The notes: a model not told the origin generated them from the letters alone. A DNA stretch of 64,000 nt from Ruoffia halotolerans (GCF_014049385.1 NZ_JACAOA010000008.1:1-64000); one strand, 5' to 3'; counted from the stretch's first letter, positions 8,106 through 17,712 are shown. Translations and numbers: made by a program.

Positions 8106-9071
8106 TTACGCTTGGAATAATTGTGCTAGTTCGTCTTGAGCAAGTTGGTAATACTCCTTTTCCTGTTTTGTAAGAATGTCAATCATCTCATTTTCTAAGC
8201 CGAATTGTAATAATGTATAGTTTAACCATTTTTGTGGGTCTGAAATTGCATCATCATAAAAAGGATAAAAAACCATCGCATGCAAATTGAACAATTCTAG
8301 AATTTGTTTAGCAAAGTGAGGATCAGTTTGTGAGAAATAATCTTCGATTATCCGTGTGCCTTTATGATAAAAGTCCGTACTTGTATAAGGCTGTAACTGT
8401 TTCGTTTGGATAGGCTTCTCTACATTTAGCCACGTATAGTCAATATCTAAAGACTGACCATTAATAATTATATAGTGTAAGATGTCATTTTTAATAAAAT
8501 TTAAAAGATTGTCATCATTTAGAAGTACTTTCAGAAGAGGTAAATTCTTGTCTAAATCAGTTTGATAAACAAGTTTTAATTTAGATAAGACTTCAAAATA
8601 GGACTTTTCTAGTAACTGTTTCGCATATGTCTCAATTCTTTCTTCAGTTGTTAAAGCATTTATTTCTTGTTTTACATTTAATAAATCCGAGATGGTTGTA
8701 ATGGCCTTATTTAATTCAGTTGTCGCAGTTGAACTTTGAATTGAATCTCTCAATTGATATAATTCATTTAAACTTTCGCTCGTTGGGCTTATAATCGGTA
8801 GAGATTGGGCATATAAACTTGTTAGCTCTGAGGATTGTGAGATAAAATCCAATGTAAATTGGTCCTGTTCCCATAATTTATTTAGCTGTTCTTGCTTGTT
8901 AAAAGCAATATATAATTTAACTAGTTCAGTAAAAACGAGTGGGTTAGATTCAAGATCATAACTATTTTCTAAGTATCGAATCGCTTTATTGAATTGGTTG
9001 TTTTCTAGAGCGTTCCTTGCTTTTCTATAATAATTTTCAGCATTATTAGGCATTGGTGTGATATCAGTCAT
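8106..9071 (-). CDS. Uncharacterised helical protein with an N-terminal TPR-like unit
   Basis: I do not recognise a specific family for this 321-residue soluble protein. The first 70 residues (AENYYRKARNALENNQFNKAIRYLENSYDLE) have the spacing of a tetratricopeptide repeat, and the remainder is strongly predicted to be helical and acidic with many Leu, Gln and Asn. There is no signal peptide, membrane segment or catalytic motif, so a scaffold or adaptor role is a guess. The start at 9071 has AGGAAC upstream. Only 37 bp separate it from the divergent RNase H-like gene, so each promoter must lie inside or right beside the other gene. Confidence 0.75.
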   Translation of the reverse strand: MTDITPMPNNAENYYRKARNALENNQFNKAIRYLENSYDLESNPLVFTELVKLYIAFNKQEQLNKLWEQDQFTLDFISQSSELTSLYAQSLPIISPTSESLNELYQLRDSIQSSTATTELNKAITTISDLLNVKQEINALTTEERIETYAKQLLEKSYFEVLSKLKLVYQTDLDKNLPLLKVLLNDDNLLNFIKNDILHYIIINGQSLDIDYTWLNVEKPIQTKQLQPYTSTDFYHKGTRIIEDYFSQTDPHFAKQILELFNLHAMVFYPFYDDAISDPQKWLNYTLLQFGLENEMIDILTKQEKEYYQLAQDELAQLFQA

Positions 9072-9108
9072 AGTCAGTTCCTTTCATAAAAAGAATAAGA
9101 GGTTAAAA

Positions 9109-9555
9109 ATGATAAAAATAAGTACAGATGCTGCTTTTAATCCTAAAACTCAAGAGTCCGGCATAGGAATCCAAATCAATCATGGTAAACAACAAGAATT
9201 AATTAAAATACATATATCTGAAGTCGTAGATAACCATGTGGCTGAGTTTTTAGCATTAATCGGTGCTTTAAACTTTGTTAAAACACATCTTAATATTAAT
9301 CAGATTATCATGTATCAGTCAGATAGTAAAATTGTCATCCAATCCATAGAAAAAAAATTCGCTAAGAATAAAGAATATAAAAAGTTAATCGATTATATAT
9401 TAAAAATAATGGATGATTCACCTACATTTTTCGCTAATTGGATTCCTGAAGCTCAAAATCGTGGCGCAGATTCTTTAGCTAGGCAAGCATTGAGAAAAGA
9501 AGGGAAGATAGCAAAAGATATAAGATATTCCGAATTAGAATTAGAATTATTATAA
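9109..9555 (+). CDS. RNase HI-like protein (ribonuclease HI family)
   Basis: This 148-residue protein has the RNase H fold and all four acidic catalytic positions: D7 in STDAAF, E46 in AEFLALIGAL, D72 in YQSDSKIVI and D121 in NRGADSLAR. It should therefore be able to cleave the RNA strand of RNA-DNA hybrids using two metal ions. It belongs to the short RNase HI group seen in Firmicutes (YpdQ/YpeP-like) rather than rnhB or rnhC; the activity of those Bacillus proteins has been questioned. I chose the ATG at 9109 with AAGAGGT upstream; an in-frame ATG at 9058 would overlap the divergent gene. Confidence 0.82.
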   Translation: MIKISTDAAFNPKTQESGIGIQINHGKQQELIKIHISEVVDNHVAEFLALIGALNFVKTHLNINQIIMYQSDSKIVIQSIEKKFAKNKEYKKLIDYILKIMDDSPTFFANWIPEAQNRGADSLARQALRKEGKIAKDIRYSELELELL

Positions 9556-9599
9556 AAAAGCTTGTTGATTTGGCAAGACGCCAGTCAACAAGCTTTTTT
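9554..9599. terminator. Bidirectional terminator between the RNase H-like gene and ypsC
   Basis: AAAAAAGCTTGTTGA at 9554-9568 is perfectly complementary to 9585-9599, giving a 15-bp stem with A/T runs on both sides. It closes the two convergent genes. Confidence 0.9.
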
Positions 9600-9620
9600 G
9601 AAAATCTACAAGGGTATGAG

Positions 9621-10751
9621 TTACTTCGTCCCCCAGTACTGGTAATAAGTTACCTTTAATGGGCCATTATATAATTTGCGTTTTTTAGTAGCTTTCTTAC
9701 CATAAAATTCTTCGAATTTATCATCACTTGTGATGATGTATTTACTCCAAGTAGGCATCGTTTCATATAATTCACCCATTTGGCGATAAATGTTTTGGAC
9801 ATCTTCTTCTGATAACATACGGTCCCCATATGGCGGGTTAGAAATTAAGATTCCATAATCAGTTGTAGGGCGGTAATCAGATAATTGCATTTGCTTGAAT
9901 TCGATGGAGTCACCGACACCTGCTTCTCGTGCATTGTCTTTCGCAATTTCAATCATCCGTCCATCAACATCCGTACCATAGATTTGTAAGTCTTTATCGT
10001 AATCTGCTGCTTCTTTAGCTTCTTGACGCGTTTTATCCCAGATATCTGTATGTTCATTCAATAAATCCCATTTTTCACCAGCAAATTCACGTTTTAAACC
10101 TGGGGCAATATTATGACCCATTAAAGCCGCTTCAATAAGAATCGTTCCTGAACCACAAGTTGGATCATATAAAGGACGATCATCATGCCAAGTTGTTAAC
10201 ATAACTAACGCCGCTGCCATATTTTCCTTCATTGGAGCCGTTCCCTTATGTTCACGGTACCCGCGTTTAAATAAACTTGACCCACTTGTATCTAAAGTTA
10301 ACATAACGTGATCTTTTCTAATGGCTACTTCAATCGGGTAAAGGGCACCAGTTTCTGGTAAGTCAGTACGGCGGTGATAGAAGTCCATCAGTCGCTTACT
10401 AATGGCTTTTTTAACAATACGTTGCACATTAGGAACACTGTGTAATGTTGATTTGATTGATTTTCCACTTACTGGAAATTCTGCATCCATCGGAAGAATA
10501 TCTTCCCAAGGTAAGTCATACGTTTGATTGAATAAATCGTCAAATGTTTTTGTATCAAATTCACCAAAGATTATCTTTACGCGATCTGCAGTACGTAACC
10601 AAAAGTTAGCGTAGGCAATATCTTTTGCAGTTCCGACAAAACGAACCAGTCCATTTTCAGTTTGAGTTTCGTAACCGAATGATTTTAATTCTCGAGCAAC
10701 AAGGGCTTCAATTCCAGCCGCTGCAGTTGCTAATAACGAATAAGTTTTCAT
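9621..10751 (-). CDS. Class I SAM-dependent rRNA (guanine-N2) methyltransferase, RlmL/YpsC-like
   Basis: An N-terminal THUMP RNA-binding domain (about residues 1-160) is followed by a Rossmann methyltransferase domain with DPTCGSGTILIEAALMG as the SAM-binding motif and ISNPPYGDR as the catalytic N-P-P-Y motif. This is the architecture of YpsC and of the N-terminal half of RlmL, which methylates G2445 of 23S rRNA. I chose the ATG at 10751 with GGAG 8 nt upstream rather than the in-frame GTG at 10760 (376 residues). It follows rnpB and gpsB on the same strand, the order known from Bacillus. The exact target base is inference. Confidence 0.88.
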   Translation of the reverse strand: MKTYSLLATAAAGIEALVARELKSFGYETQTENGLVRFVGTAKDIAYANFWLRTADRVKIIFGEFDTKTFDDLFNQTYDLPWEDILPMDAEFPVSGKSIKSTLHSVPNVQRIVKKAISKRLMDFYHRRTDLPETGALYPIEVAIRKDHVMLTLDTSGSSLFKRGYREHKGTAPMKENMAAALVMLTTWHDDRPLYDPTCGSGTILIEAALMGHNIAPGLKREFAGEKWDLLNEHTDIWDKTRQEAKEAADYDKDLQIYGTDVDGRMIEIAKDNAREAGVGDSIEFKQMQLSDYRPTTDYGILISNPPYGDRMLSEEDVQNIYRQMGELYETMPTWSKYIITSDDKFEEFYGKKATKKRKLYNGPLKVTYYQYWGTK

Positions 10752-10790
10752 AATTTTCACTCCAATATTTATTACGCTTTAAGTTTACAT

Positions 10791-10815
10791 AAAAAAAGAC
10801 TCTGATTCCAGAGTC
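10791..10815 (-). terminator. Intrinsic terminator of rnpB
   Basis: On the minus strand GACTCTG pairs with CAGAGTC around a 4-nt loop, followed by seven T residues. It lies just beyond the 3' end of the RNase P RNA. Confidence 0.88.
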
Positions 10816-10836
10816 AATTAAATAATCCTATGAATA

Positions 10837-11219
10837 AGTAAATTTCTATAAGCCATGTCCTGTCATTATCTCTAGCATAGGAACTAGGGATAATGGATAA
10901 TCATCTATCTACGATAATAATATCGTTCTCTTCTTTTGTTCATTTACTACTCGAAGAAATGCCCCTACCAATGTTTGGGTTGCTCGCTCGAGGGGTTTAC
11001 CGCGTTCCAATCTTATAGTTTCCTATAAGCGTCGTCTCTGTGGCACTTTACAAATTACTAAATCATAGCCGAAGCCTTAGATAGTTCTTTCGCCGTTAAC
11101 CTAATAGGGTACCTTAACTTATTTTTTCGTTAAGCACGAACACTACAAGCATCTCAGCTTGTGCGAGCATGGACTTTCCTCAGTTAATTTAATAACCGCG
11201 ATTATCCGAAATTTACTCA
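10837..11219 (-). ncRNA. rnpB: RNase P RNA
   Basis: This is the catalytic RNA of ribonuclease P, which matures tRNA 5' ends. On the minus strand I see the conserved GAGGAAAGTCCATGCTCGCA near the 5' end, GGAACGCGGTAAACCCCTCG with the following GAGCGAGCAACCCAAA segment in the middle, and GGACATGGCTTATAG near the 3' end. The ends are set by helix P1: AGTAAATTT (complement of 11209-11217) pairs exactly with AAATTTACT (complement of 10837-10845). The length of about 380 nt fits the Bacillus-type class B RNA. It sits between gpsB and ypsC, as in other Firmicutes. Exact ends are approximate to a few bases. Confidence 0.96.
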
Positions 11220-11227
11220 GTCATTTA

Positions 11228-11584
11228 TTAATATTTTGTTGCTTTAGAGTAATCGATCGTATTGTCCGTGTTGTCAATTTTCGAACCGAAAACATGCTTC
11301 TCTAAATTAGATAAGCGTTTTAAGATATCAAAGTTTGTCACGCCACTCCCTGGAGAGTTTGGTGTACTTTTCTTAGCTAAAGCAAGTTGTTTAGTTAATT
11401 CATCAACCTTACTGATGAGACGTTCGTTTTCATTTTTTAAATAAACTACGTCTTTTTGGAAAGAATCATAATCTCTGATGATACTATCTAAATATTCATC
11501 AACTTCAGCAGTATTGTATCCACGAACAGATTTATTAAACTCTTTTTGCAAAATATCTTTTGCTGTTAAGTTTTTTTCTGCCAT
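11228..11584 (-). CDS. gpsB: Cell division regulator GpsB (DivIVA-like)
   Basis: GpsB shuttles between septum and side wall and docks class A PBPs and other division proteins. The N-terminal DivIVA-type membrane-binding segment reads LTAKDILQKEFNKSVRGYNTAEVDEYLD, followed by a coiled coil to about residue 70, a short flexible linker, and a C-terminal LSNLEKHVFG trimerisation segment. The start is the ATG at 11584 with GAGGTG upstream; the in-frame GTG at 11593 lies within that site. The 118 residues match the family. The class A PBP at 1.7 kb in this window has a long cytoplasmic tail that would be a natural partner, although its N-terminus lacks an obvious GpsB-binding motif that I can identify. 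Confidence 0.93.
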   Translation of the reverse strand: MAEKNLTAKDILQKEFNKSVRGYNTAEVDEYLDSIIRDYDSFQKDVVYLKNENERLISKVDELTKQLALAKKSTPNSPGSGVTNFDILKRLSNLEKHVFGSKIDNTDNTIDYSKATKY

Positions 11585-11942
11585 TATATTCACCTCGTAT
11601 ATTATATATTTTTATTAGAATGGCACTTTAAATTAATAACATTATAAGTTTACTATGACTTTGAATAAATATCAAAGCAAAACTCTAAAGTAGCGATTTT
11701 ATTTAAATTTAAATACTAAATTTCATTTATTATGCCATGAAATTAGTCAAATTGCTAATCCATTATAATGCGCTAAGTCTTGAATAACAAGGGTAAATTG
11801 ATAATTTCACAAAATATATGTACATAGCGAGAAAAAAACAAATAATTTTAATGTCATATTATAAGCTTGGTGCTTGTTAATTAAATTGAATTATCTTAGA
11901 AAATCAGTCATAATATGTAATGATTAAATAGGTGGTGTATGA
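11585..11942. other. Divergent intergenic region between gpsB and the DUF3013-prmA operon
   Basis: These 358 bp are very A+T-rich and hold no gene I can support. A promoter for the rightward operon is given separately at 11886-11914. The gpsB promoter must also lie here, but I cannot place it with confidence. Confidence 0.6.
11886..11914 (+). promoter_or_regulatory. Promoter of the DUF3013-prmA-rsmE-deoC operon
   Basis: TTGAAT at 11886-11891, a 17-bp spacer and CATAAT at 11909-11914 form a good sigma-A promoter, 29 bp before the first start codon. Confidence 0.6.
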
Positions 11943-12446
11943 ATGAATAGAGCAAATATATTAAATGTGTTTGAGCAACTTATTGAGGAGTCTTATTTTC
12001 ATTGTGAATGGGCTATTGAATGGCAAGAGCGAGAGAATGAGATTGAGTTAATATTCCAAATGAATTTAGAAAATCCGAATAATCTTTCTTTTAGAGATAA
12101 CTATGACAACATCAGCCATCAAACTGACCTCGTATATAATGTAAAAATGATGATTTATAAGGATGGTTATAAACGCTTCAGTGATAAGGATTACATTGTG
12201 TCAATTCCAGTAAATTGTGAGCGTGGAATTGATTACGGAAAATGTTTAGCAATTGTTAAATACTTAAAAAAATTAACGTCTTCTGTTGATGTCAAGTGGC
12301 TTGATTTTCTTTCAGAAACGGATGTGGAAGAATTTTCATTGAAATGGAAATGGAGTGACTTTGAAGCGATCCAAAACCGCTTAATTGAAAGCAATCGCTA
12401 TAGTAAAACGCCTATTTATTTTCCACATCATGAAGATATTAATTAA
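11943..12446 (+). CDS. DUF3013 family protein
   Basis: This 167-residue soluble acidic protein belongs to the DUF3013 family, found in Lactobacillales next to prmA; its function is not known. The sequence starts MNRANILNVFEQLIEESYFHCEW and has the aromatic-rich pattern of the family, with no catalytic motif that I can point to. The start at 11943 follows AGGTGGTG; an ATG at 11939 meets a stop after three codons. It begins the operon leading into prmA, with only 12 bp between them, so a link to ribosome or protein methylation is possible but unproven. Confidence 0.8.
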   Translation: MNRANILNVFEQLIEESYFHCEWAIEWQERENEIELIFQMNLENPNNLSFRDNYDNISHQTDLVYNVKMMIYKDGYKRFSDKDYIVSIPVNCERGIDYGKCLAIVKYLKKLTSSVDVKWLDFLSETDVEEFSLKWKWSDFEAIQNRLIESNRYSKTPIYFPHHEDIN

Positions 12447-12458
12447 GGAGTGTTGAAT

Positions 12459-13421
12459 ATGGATAAAGTATGGAAAGAAATAAAAGTAACATTCGATTCC
12501 TTGCAAACAGTGGATATTGATTTAGTCAATTACTATTTAAATGAAGCAGGTGCAGTAGGCAACGAAATTAAATATGCGCAAGGATATTTAGAAAATCATC
12601 CGAATTTGTTTGGTGAAATTCCAGAAGAACTACCTGAAGATTACTTAAATCATCCCGTCGAAGTGATTGGCTATTATGAATCTGAGATTGATTTAGAAAA
12701 ACTTGAAGAACAATTAAAAACTGTCGGAACGGTTGATTTTAAGATTGAAGTGGTTGATATAGAATTTGAAAATTGGCATGAAAATTGGATGCAATATTAT
12801 AAACCTGAGCGAATTTCTCGCTTTTTATCTATTGTACCTGAATGGCAAGATAACTATGAAGCTGCACCGTTTGAACAAGTCATTTTTATGGATCCAGGCG
12901 TTGCTTTTGGAACTGGGAATCACCCGACAACTCGCTTAAGTGCTCAGGCACTTGAGATGGTTATGCAAGGTGGAGAAACCGTTCTAGATGTAGGAACTGG
13001 GACAGGAATCTTAAGTTTTATTGCTTCTGTTTTTGGAGCTAAAGAAGTGTTAGGGTTGGATTTTGATCCTCAAGCAGTCAATGCTGCCATCAATAACTTA
13101 AATGCTCAAAAGAATCATGAAATGATTAGACATTTAATTGACGCGCAAAAAATTCGCTTTATTGAAAATGATTTACTAAAAGGAATTGACCAAAAAGCGG
13201 ATGTCATTGTTGCGAATATTTTACCGCATATTCTAGTAGATTTATTCTCTGATGCTCATAAATTATTGAATGACAATGGGTATCTGATTTTAGGCGGAAT
13301 TTTAAATGAGAAAGCGTCGTTTATTGAGGAAGCAATTGAAACTTACAACTTTGAAATTTATCAAAAAACTCAGATGAGAGAATGGGTAAATTATATTGTT
13401 GTTAAAGGAGATGCGGACTAA
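12459..13421 (+). CDS. prmA: Ribosomal protein L11 methyltransferase
   Basis: PrmA trimethylates amino groups of ribosomal protein L11. An N-terminal substrate-recognition domain (residues 1-120) leads into a Rossmann methyltransferase domain with FMDPGVAFGTGNHPTTRL, the SAM-binding VLDVGTGTGILS near residue 174 and VIVANILPHILV near 250, all characteristic of PrmA. The ATG at 12459 has AAGGAG 8 nt upstream; the TTG at 12450 is too close to that site. The stop codon shares one base with the rsmE start, which argues for translational coupling. Confidence 0.96.
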   Translation: MDKVWKEIKVTFDSLQTVDIDLVNYYLNEAGAVGNEIKYAQGYLENHPNLFGEIPEELPEDYLNHPVEVIGYYESEIDLEKLEEQLKTVGTVDFKIEVVDIEFENWHENWMQYYKPERISRFLSIVPEWQDNYEAAPFEQVIFMDPGVAFGTGNHPTTRLSAQALEMVMQGGETVLDVGTGTGILSFIASVFGAKEVLGLDFDPQAVNAAINNLNAQKNHEMIRHLIDAQKIRFIENDLLKGIDQKADVIVANILPHILVDLFSDAHKLLNDNGYLILGGILNEKASFIEEAIETYNFEIYQKTQMREWVNYIVVKGDAD

Positions 13422-14170
13422 TGCAACGTTATTTTTCAAAACAAACCCTAGAAGTTAATCAACAGATTCAACTAGAAAAAGATGATAATCATCACATTGT
13501 CCGAGTGATGCGAGGAAAGATAGATGACGAAGTTATAATCGTAGATTCAACAAATATCGCTTATAAAGCGAAGATAGAGACAATTGAAGATAATCTAGCA
13601 AACTTACGCATTATAAATGCTTTAGAAGACCAACAAACTGAATTACCCATTCAAGTAACTATTGCTTGTGGTTTATCAAAGAATGACAAGATTGATTTAA
13701 TTGTTCAAAAGGCAACCGAATGCGGGATGAATGAATTTATCCCTTTGGCATTGGATAGAGATGTTGTAAAGTGGAAAGGTAATAAAATTAGTAATCGAAT
13801 CGAACGATTGGAACGCATTAGTAAAGAAGCAGCAGAACAATGCCACCGTAATGTGATCCCAGAGATAAATCATTTATCTACTATTGATACTTTGCAAAAA
13901 GAAGCCGGTAATTATAAGCATAAATTAATTGCTTATGAAGAGACAGCTAAGAAAGGACAACACGGCCAACTTAAGGAAACCTTGAAAGAAGTTCAAGCAG
14001 GGGATAATTTAATCATCGTCTTTGGTTCTGAGGGCGGTTTAACAGAGTTAGAAGTAGCCAAATTGAAACAAGTAGGGTATATTGAATGTAGTTTAGGTCC
14101 ACGGATTTTAAGAGCCGAAACGGCACCTATATACGCTTTAAGCGCAATGAGTTATCATTTAGAAGTATAG
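13421..14170 (+). CDS. rsmE: 16S rRNA (uracil(1498)-N3)-methyltransferase
   Basis: RsmE methylates U1498 of 16S rRNA at the decoding centre. An N-terminal PUA-like domain (residues 1-70, with [18 protein letters not shown]) precedes a SPOUT domain whose C-terminal trefoil knot is visible as [15 protein letters not shown] and [16 protein letters not shown], the SAM-binding loops of the family. The 249 residues are standard. It overlaps prmA by one base and is followed 14 bp later by deoC. Confidence 0.95.
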   Translation: MQRYFSKQTLEVNQQIQLEKDDNHHIVRVMRGKIDDEVIIVDSTNIAYKAKIETIEDNLANLRIINALEDQQTELPIQVTIACGLSKNDKIDLIVQKATECGMNEFIPLALDRDVVKWKGNKISNRIERLERISKEAAEQCHRNVIPEINHLSTIDTLQKEAGNYKHKLIAYEETAKKGQHGQLKETLKEVQAGDNLIIVFGSEGGLTELEVAKLKQVGYIECSLGPRILRAETAPIYALSAMSYHLEV

Positions 14171-14184
14171 AAAGAGGAGATAGA

Positions 14185-14856
14185 ATGGAATTAGCAAAAT
14201 ATATTGACCACACATTATTAAAAGCAGATGCAACTGAGGAACAAATTGAAAAATTATGCCAAGAAGCTGCAGAATATAATTTTAAATCAGTTTGTATTAA
14301 CCCAGCATTTGTTGCAAAATCAAAAGAATTATTAAAAGACTCAGATAGCTTAGTTTGTACGGTTATTGGTTTCCCTTTAGGCGCAAATGCGACGGAAGTG
14401 AAAGTTTTTGAAGCACAACAAGCTGTCAAAGATGGCGCAGATGAGATTGATATGGTCATCAATATTTCTCGTGCTAAAGATGGAGACTGGGCTTATGTTC
14501 TAGAAGAAATCAAAGCAGTAGTTGGAGCAGTTGATGAGTCAATTACAACCAAAGTAATCATTGAAACGTCTTTATTGACAGATGACGAGAAACGTAAAGC
14601 ATCAGAAGTCGTTAAAGAATCTGGAGCAGACTTTGTTAAGACTTCAACTGGATTTTCTACTGGAGGAGCGACGCTAGCTGATGTTAAATTAATGCGTGAA
14701 GCCATAGGTCCAGATTTAGGTGTTAAAGCAAGTGGTGGCGTAAGTAATTATGATGAAGCCATCGCTATGATTGAAGCTGGAGCAACGCGTATCGGAGCTT
14801 CAAAAGGAATCGCGATTGTATCAGGAACACCATCAACATCTAATGATAACTATTAA
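14185..14856 (+). CDS. deoC: Deoxyribose-phosphate aldolase
   Basis: DeoC splits 2-deoxyribose 5-phosphate into glyceraldehyde 3-phosphate and acetaldehyde in deoxynucleoside catabolism. The class I aldolase barrel is complete: [11 protein letters not shown] at the N-terminus, [14 protein letters not shown] in the middle, and the Schiff-base Lys in DFVKTSTGF near residue 151, with KASGGV and GATRIGAS at the phosphate site. The ribosome binding site is AAAGAGGAG. Its place behind rsmE rather than in a deo operon is unusual. The last gene of its operon, it is closed by a terminator. Confidence 0.96.
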   Translation: MELAKYIDHTLLKADATEEQIEKLCQEAAEYNFKSVCINPAFVAKSKELLKDSDSLVCTVIGFPLGANATEVKVFEAQQAVKDGADEIDMVINISRAKDGDWAYVLEEIKAVVGAVDESITTKVIIETSLLTDDEKRKASEVVKESGADFVKTSTGFSTGGATLADVKLMREAIGPDLGVKASGGVSNYDEAIAMIEAGATRIGASKGIAIVSGTPSTSNDNY

Positions 14857-14875
14857 GCTAATCTAAAACACAAAT

Positions 14876-14907
14876 AAAGGCTGTGCTAAACAAAGGCACA
14901 GTCTTTT
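14876..14907 (+). terminator. Terminator after deoC
   Basis: AAAGGCTGTGC and GCACAGTCTTT form an 11-bp stem (one G-U pair) with a 9-nt loop and a T run, 20 bp past the deoC stop. Confidence 0.85.
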
Positions 14908-14940
14908 GTTATAATGAAATTCAAAGTAAAAAACACAATA

Positions 14941-14969
14941 TTGTTAAATGAGTATAATTAGGTTATAAT
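14941..14969 (+). promoter_or_regulatory. Promoter of rel
   Basis: TTGTTA at 14941-14946, a 17-bp spacer and a perfect TATAAT at 14964-14969. It lies 35 bp before the TTG start of rel. Confidence 0.7.
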
Positions 14970-15003
14970 TGCGCTTATATTTTAAGAAGTGAGGTGAATA
15001 AAT

Positions 15004-17205
15004 TTGCAAGGACAAGATTTTTCAGCACAAGAGGTAATTGATTTATGTGCAAAGTACATGAATGACAGTAGTTTGGAGTTTATTCAGCGTGCGCTTGATT
15101 ATGCAACAGAAGCTCATAAAGACCAATTTCGCTTATCCGGTGAACCTTATATTATTCACCCCATTCAAGTAGCAGGTATTTTGGCAGAGTTACAATTAGA
15201 TCCTTCAACAGTCGCTACAGGTTTTTTACATGATGTCGTTGAAGATACGGATCGAACATTGGAAGATATCCGGAATGAATTTAGTGAAGTCGTTGCATTT
15301 TTAGTTGACGGAGTTACTAAACTAGGGAAATTGAAATTCCAAAGTAAACAAGAGGCTTTGGCCGAAAACCATCGAAAAATGTTACTCGCAATGAGTAAAG
15401 ATTTACGAGTAATTATCGTAAAATTAGCCGATAGATTACATAATATGCGAACGATGAAATTTCAGCGTAAAGAAAAGCAGATTGAGAAATCACAAGAAGC
15501 GATTGATATTTATGCACCGTTAGCTGATCGCTTAGGGATTAGCTCCATTAAGTGGGAACTTGAAGACATTGCATTGCGTTATGTTAATTCAGAATACTAC
15601 TATTCAATTGTGAATCAGATGGACACGAAGCGCACGGAACGTGAGAATTTTATTCAAGAAACAATTGATGAGATTAAAGTTGCGGTTGAAGAGTTAGAAA
15701 TTGAAGCAGATATTTCAGGAAGACCGAAACATATTTATTCCATTTATCGTAAGATGGTGGACCAAAGAAAAGAATTTGATGATATTTATGACTTATTAGC
15801 TATTCGTGTCATAGTTGATTCAATTAAAGATTGTTACGCTGTATTGGGAGCTGTGCATACGCAGTGGAAGCCAATGCCTGGCAGATTTAAAGATTATATT
15901 GCCATGCCAAAAGCGAATATGTATCAATCGATTCATACGACCGTTATAGGAGCGAGTGGCAAACCCGTTGAAATTCAGATTAGAACTAAACAAATGCATA
16001 TGGTTGCTGAATATGGGGTGGCAGCTCATTGGGCTTATAAAGAAGGTAAGACAAGCAAGGTTGAAGAAGAAGATAGTATCAATAAACAGATGGCATGGTT
16101 CCGTGATTTAGTTGAATTACAAGATGATGCTAAAGATGCCAGTGAATTTATGGATTTTGTTAAAGAAGATTTATTTAAAGATCAAGTCTATGTATTTACA
16201 CCAAACGGAGAAGTGATGGAACTTCCAACAGGCTCTGGTCCGATTGACTTTGCTTATCACATTCACTCCGAAATAGGGAACAAAACAATTGGTGCTAAAG
16301 TAAACGGAAGAATTGTCGCCTTAGATTATAAACTGAAGAATGGTGACATTGTAAACATATTGACTAATTCAAATTCGAACGGGCCCAGTCGTGATTGGTT
16401 GAAGTTTACTAATACGAGTAAAGCCCGCAACCGAATTAAACGCTTCTTTAAACTCCAAGACCTCGAAGAGAATAGTGAACTTGGCGAAAGTATCTTGGAA
16501 AAAGAACTGAAAGAAACAGGCCACTCACTAAAAGTATTAAATAATAAAAAAGTCGAAGCCAGTTTATTAGAGCGCTTTAACTACAATACTTTAACGGATT
16601 TATTTGCTTCCATTGGATTAGGTGAGGTAAGTGTGTCAACGATAATTAACTTCTTAGATTTAAAACAAGAAAAAGCTGAAGAAGAAGTGCTTGATAATGA
16701 CACAACTATTTCAAAAGAGGCTTCAAATCGTCAACGCCAAAGAACCGTCCATGAGAGTGGCGTTGTGGTTGAAGGTGCCGATAATTTAATGATTCGCTTA
16801 AGTAAATGTTGTAATCCAGTTCCTGGTGATGAAATTATTGGTTATATTACACGTGGACGAGGGATTTCAGTTCACCGTAAAGATTGCCCAAATTTGTTAG
16901 CAGAAACGGAATTAAACGATCGATTAATTGATGTTAAATGGGATCAAGAATTCCAACCAACCGAAGAATATATCACAGAATTATTCATTATTGGTTTTGA
17001 TCGAGCAGGCTTAATTAATGATGTTCTGCATGTTGTCAGCCATACAGTGAAAAGTTTACTAAGTGTTAACGGGAAACGAGATAAAAATAGTACCGCTACA
17101 GTATCACTTAAAGTGGCTGTTTCGAATACGATGCAGTTAGATGATTTAATTAATAAATTGAAAAATATACCAGATGTCTATGAAGTAAAACGTGTGACGG
17201 GATAA
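15004..17205 (+). CDS. rel: Bifunctional (p)ppGpp synthetase/hydrolase Rel
   Basis: This 733-residue long RSH protein makes and degrades the stringent-response alarmone (p)ppGpp. The N-terminal HD hydrolase domain is intact (FLHDVVEDT near residue 76), the synthetase domain spans about 235-360 (RPKHIYSIYRKM, GRFKDYIAMPKANMYQSIH), a TGS domain follows near 393-455, then the Cys-rich segment (LSKCCNPVPGDEI near 600) and a C-terminal ACT domain. Both activities are therefore expected. The start is TTG, with GAGGTG 9 nt upstream. A clear sigma-A promoter precedes it. It is followed by dtd, a common Firmicutes arrangement. Confidence 0.95.
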   Translation: MQGQDFSAQEVIDLCAKYMNDSSLEFIQRALDYATEAHKDQFRLSGEPYIIHPIQVAGILAELQLDPSTVATGFLHDVVEDTDRTLEDIRNEFSEVVAFLVDGVTKLGKLKFQSKQEALAENHRKMLLAMSKDLRVIIVKLADRLHNMRTMKFQRKEKQIEKSQEAIDIYAPLADRLGISSIKWELEDIALRYVNSEYYYSIVNQMDTKRTERENFIQETIDEIKVAVEELEIEADISGRPKHIYSIYRKMVDQRKEFDDIYDLLAIRVIVDSIKDCYAVLGAVHTQWKPMPGRFKDYIAMPKANMYQSIHTTVIGASGKPVEIQIRTKQMHMVAEYGVAAHWAYKEGKTSKVEEEDSINKQMAWFRDLVELQDDAKDASEFMDFVKEDLFKDQVYVFTPNGEVMELPTGSGPIDFAYHIHSEIGNKTIGAKVNGRIVALDYKLKNGDIVNILTNSNSNGPSRDWLKFTNTSKARNRIKRFFKLQDLEENSELGESILEKELKETGHSLKVLNNKKVEASLLERFNYNTLTDLFASIGLGEVSVSTIINFLDLKQEKAEEEVLDNDTTISKEASNRQRQRTVHESGVVVEGADNLMIRLSKCCNPVPGDEIIGYITRGRGISVHRKDCPNLLAETELNDRLIDVKWDQEFQPTEEYITELFIIGFDRAGLINDVLHVVSHTVKSLLSVNGKRDKNSTATVSLKVAVSNTMQLDDLINKLKNIPDVYEVKRVTG

Positions 17206-17253
17206 TATTCTTTATTCAATAGTTATTGATAGTTCAAAAGAAAGGTTGTTATG

Positions 17254-17706
17254 ATGCGAGTTTTAATTCAAAGAAGTTTAGAGAGTCATGTTAAAGTCGA
17301 CGGCGAAATTATCGGACAAATAGACCGAGGCTACGTGTTATTAGTTGGCGTGACGCATGAGGATACTCAAGAAGATGTTGCTTACTTAGCTAGAAAAGTA
17401 GCCAATATGCGACTTTTTGAAGATGGGGACAGTAAAGTTAATCTTTCTTTATCAGATGTTGGTGGAGAAGTTCTATCGATTAGCCAATTTACCTTATATG
17501 GCAATACAAAAAAAGGGAACCGGCCAAGTTTTACCAATGCAGCGAAGCCTGATATGGCAAACGCATTGTATGAAGATTTTAACCAAGCTTTGCGAGAGTA
17601 CGGCTACAAAGTTGAAGTCGGTAAGTTTGGTGCTGATATGAAAGTGTCAATTATAAACGATGGTCCGGTCACAATTCTCTTAGATTCAAAAAATAGAAAC
17701 TTATAA
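17254..17706 (+). CDS. dtd: D-aminoacyl-tRNA deacylase
   Basis: Dtd hydrolyses D-aminoacyl-tRNAs (and Gly-tRNA-Ala), protecting translation. Both active-site motifs are present: SQFTLY in the middle and NDGPVTI at the C-terminus. The N-terminus [18 protein letters not shown] is typical, so I start at the second of two adjacent ATGs; the first, at 17251, would add one Met. It lies 48 bp after rel and is probably co-transcribed with it, ending in a strong terminator. Confidence 0.94.
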   Translation: MRVLIQRSLESHVKVDGEIIGQIDRGYVLLVGVTHEDTQEDVAYLARKVANMRLFEDGDSKVNLSLSDVGGEVLSISQFTLYGNTKKGNRPSFTNAAKPDMANALYEDFNQALREYGYKVEVGKFGADMKVSIINDGPVTILLDSKNRNL

Positions 17707-17712
17707 ATCAAT

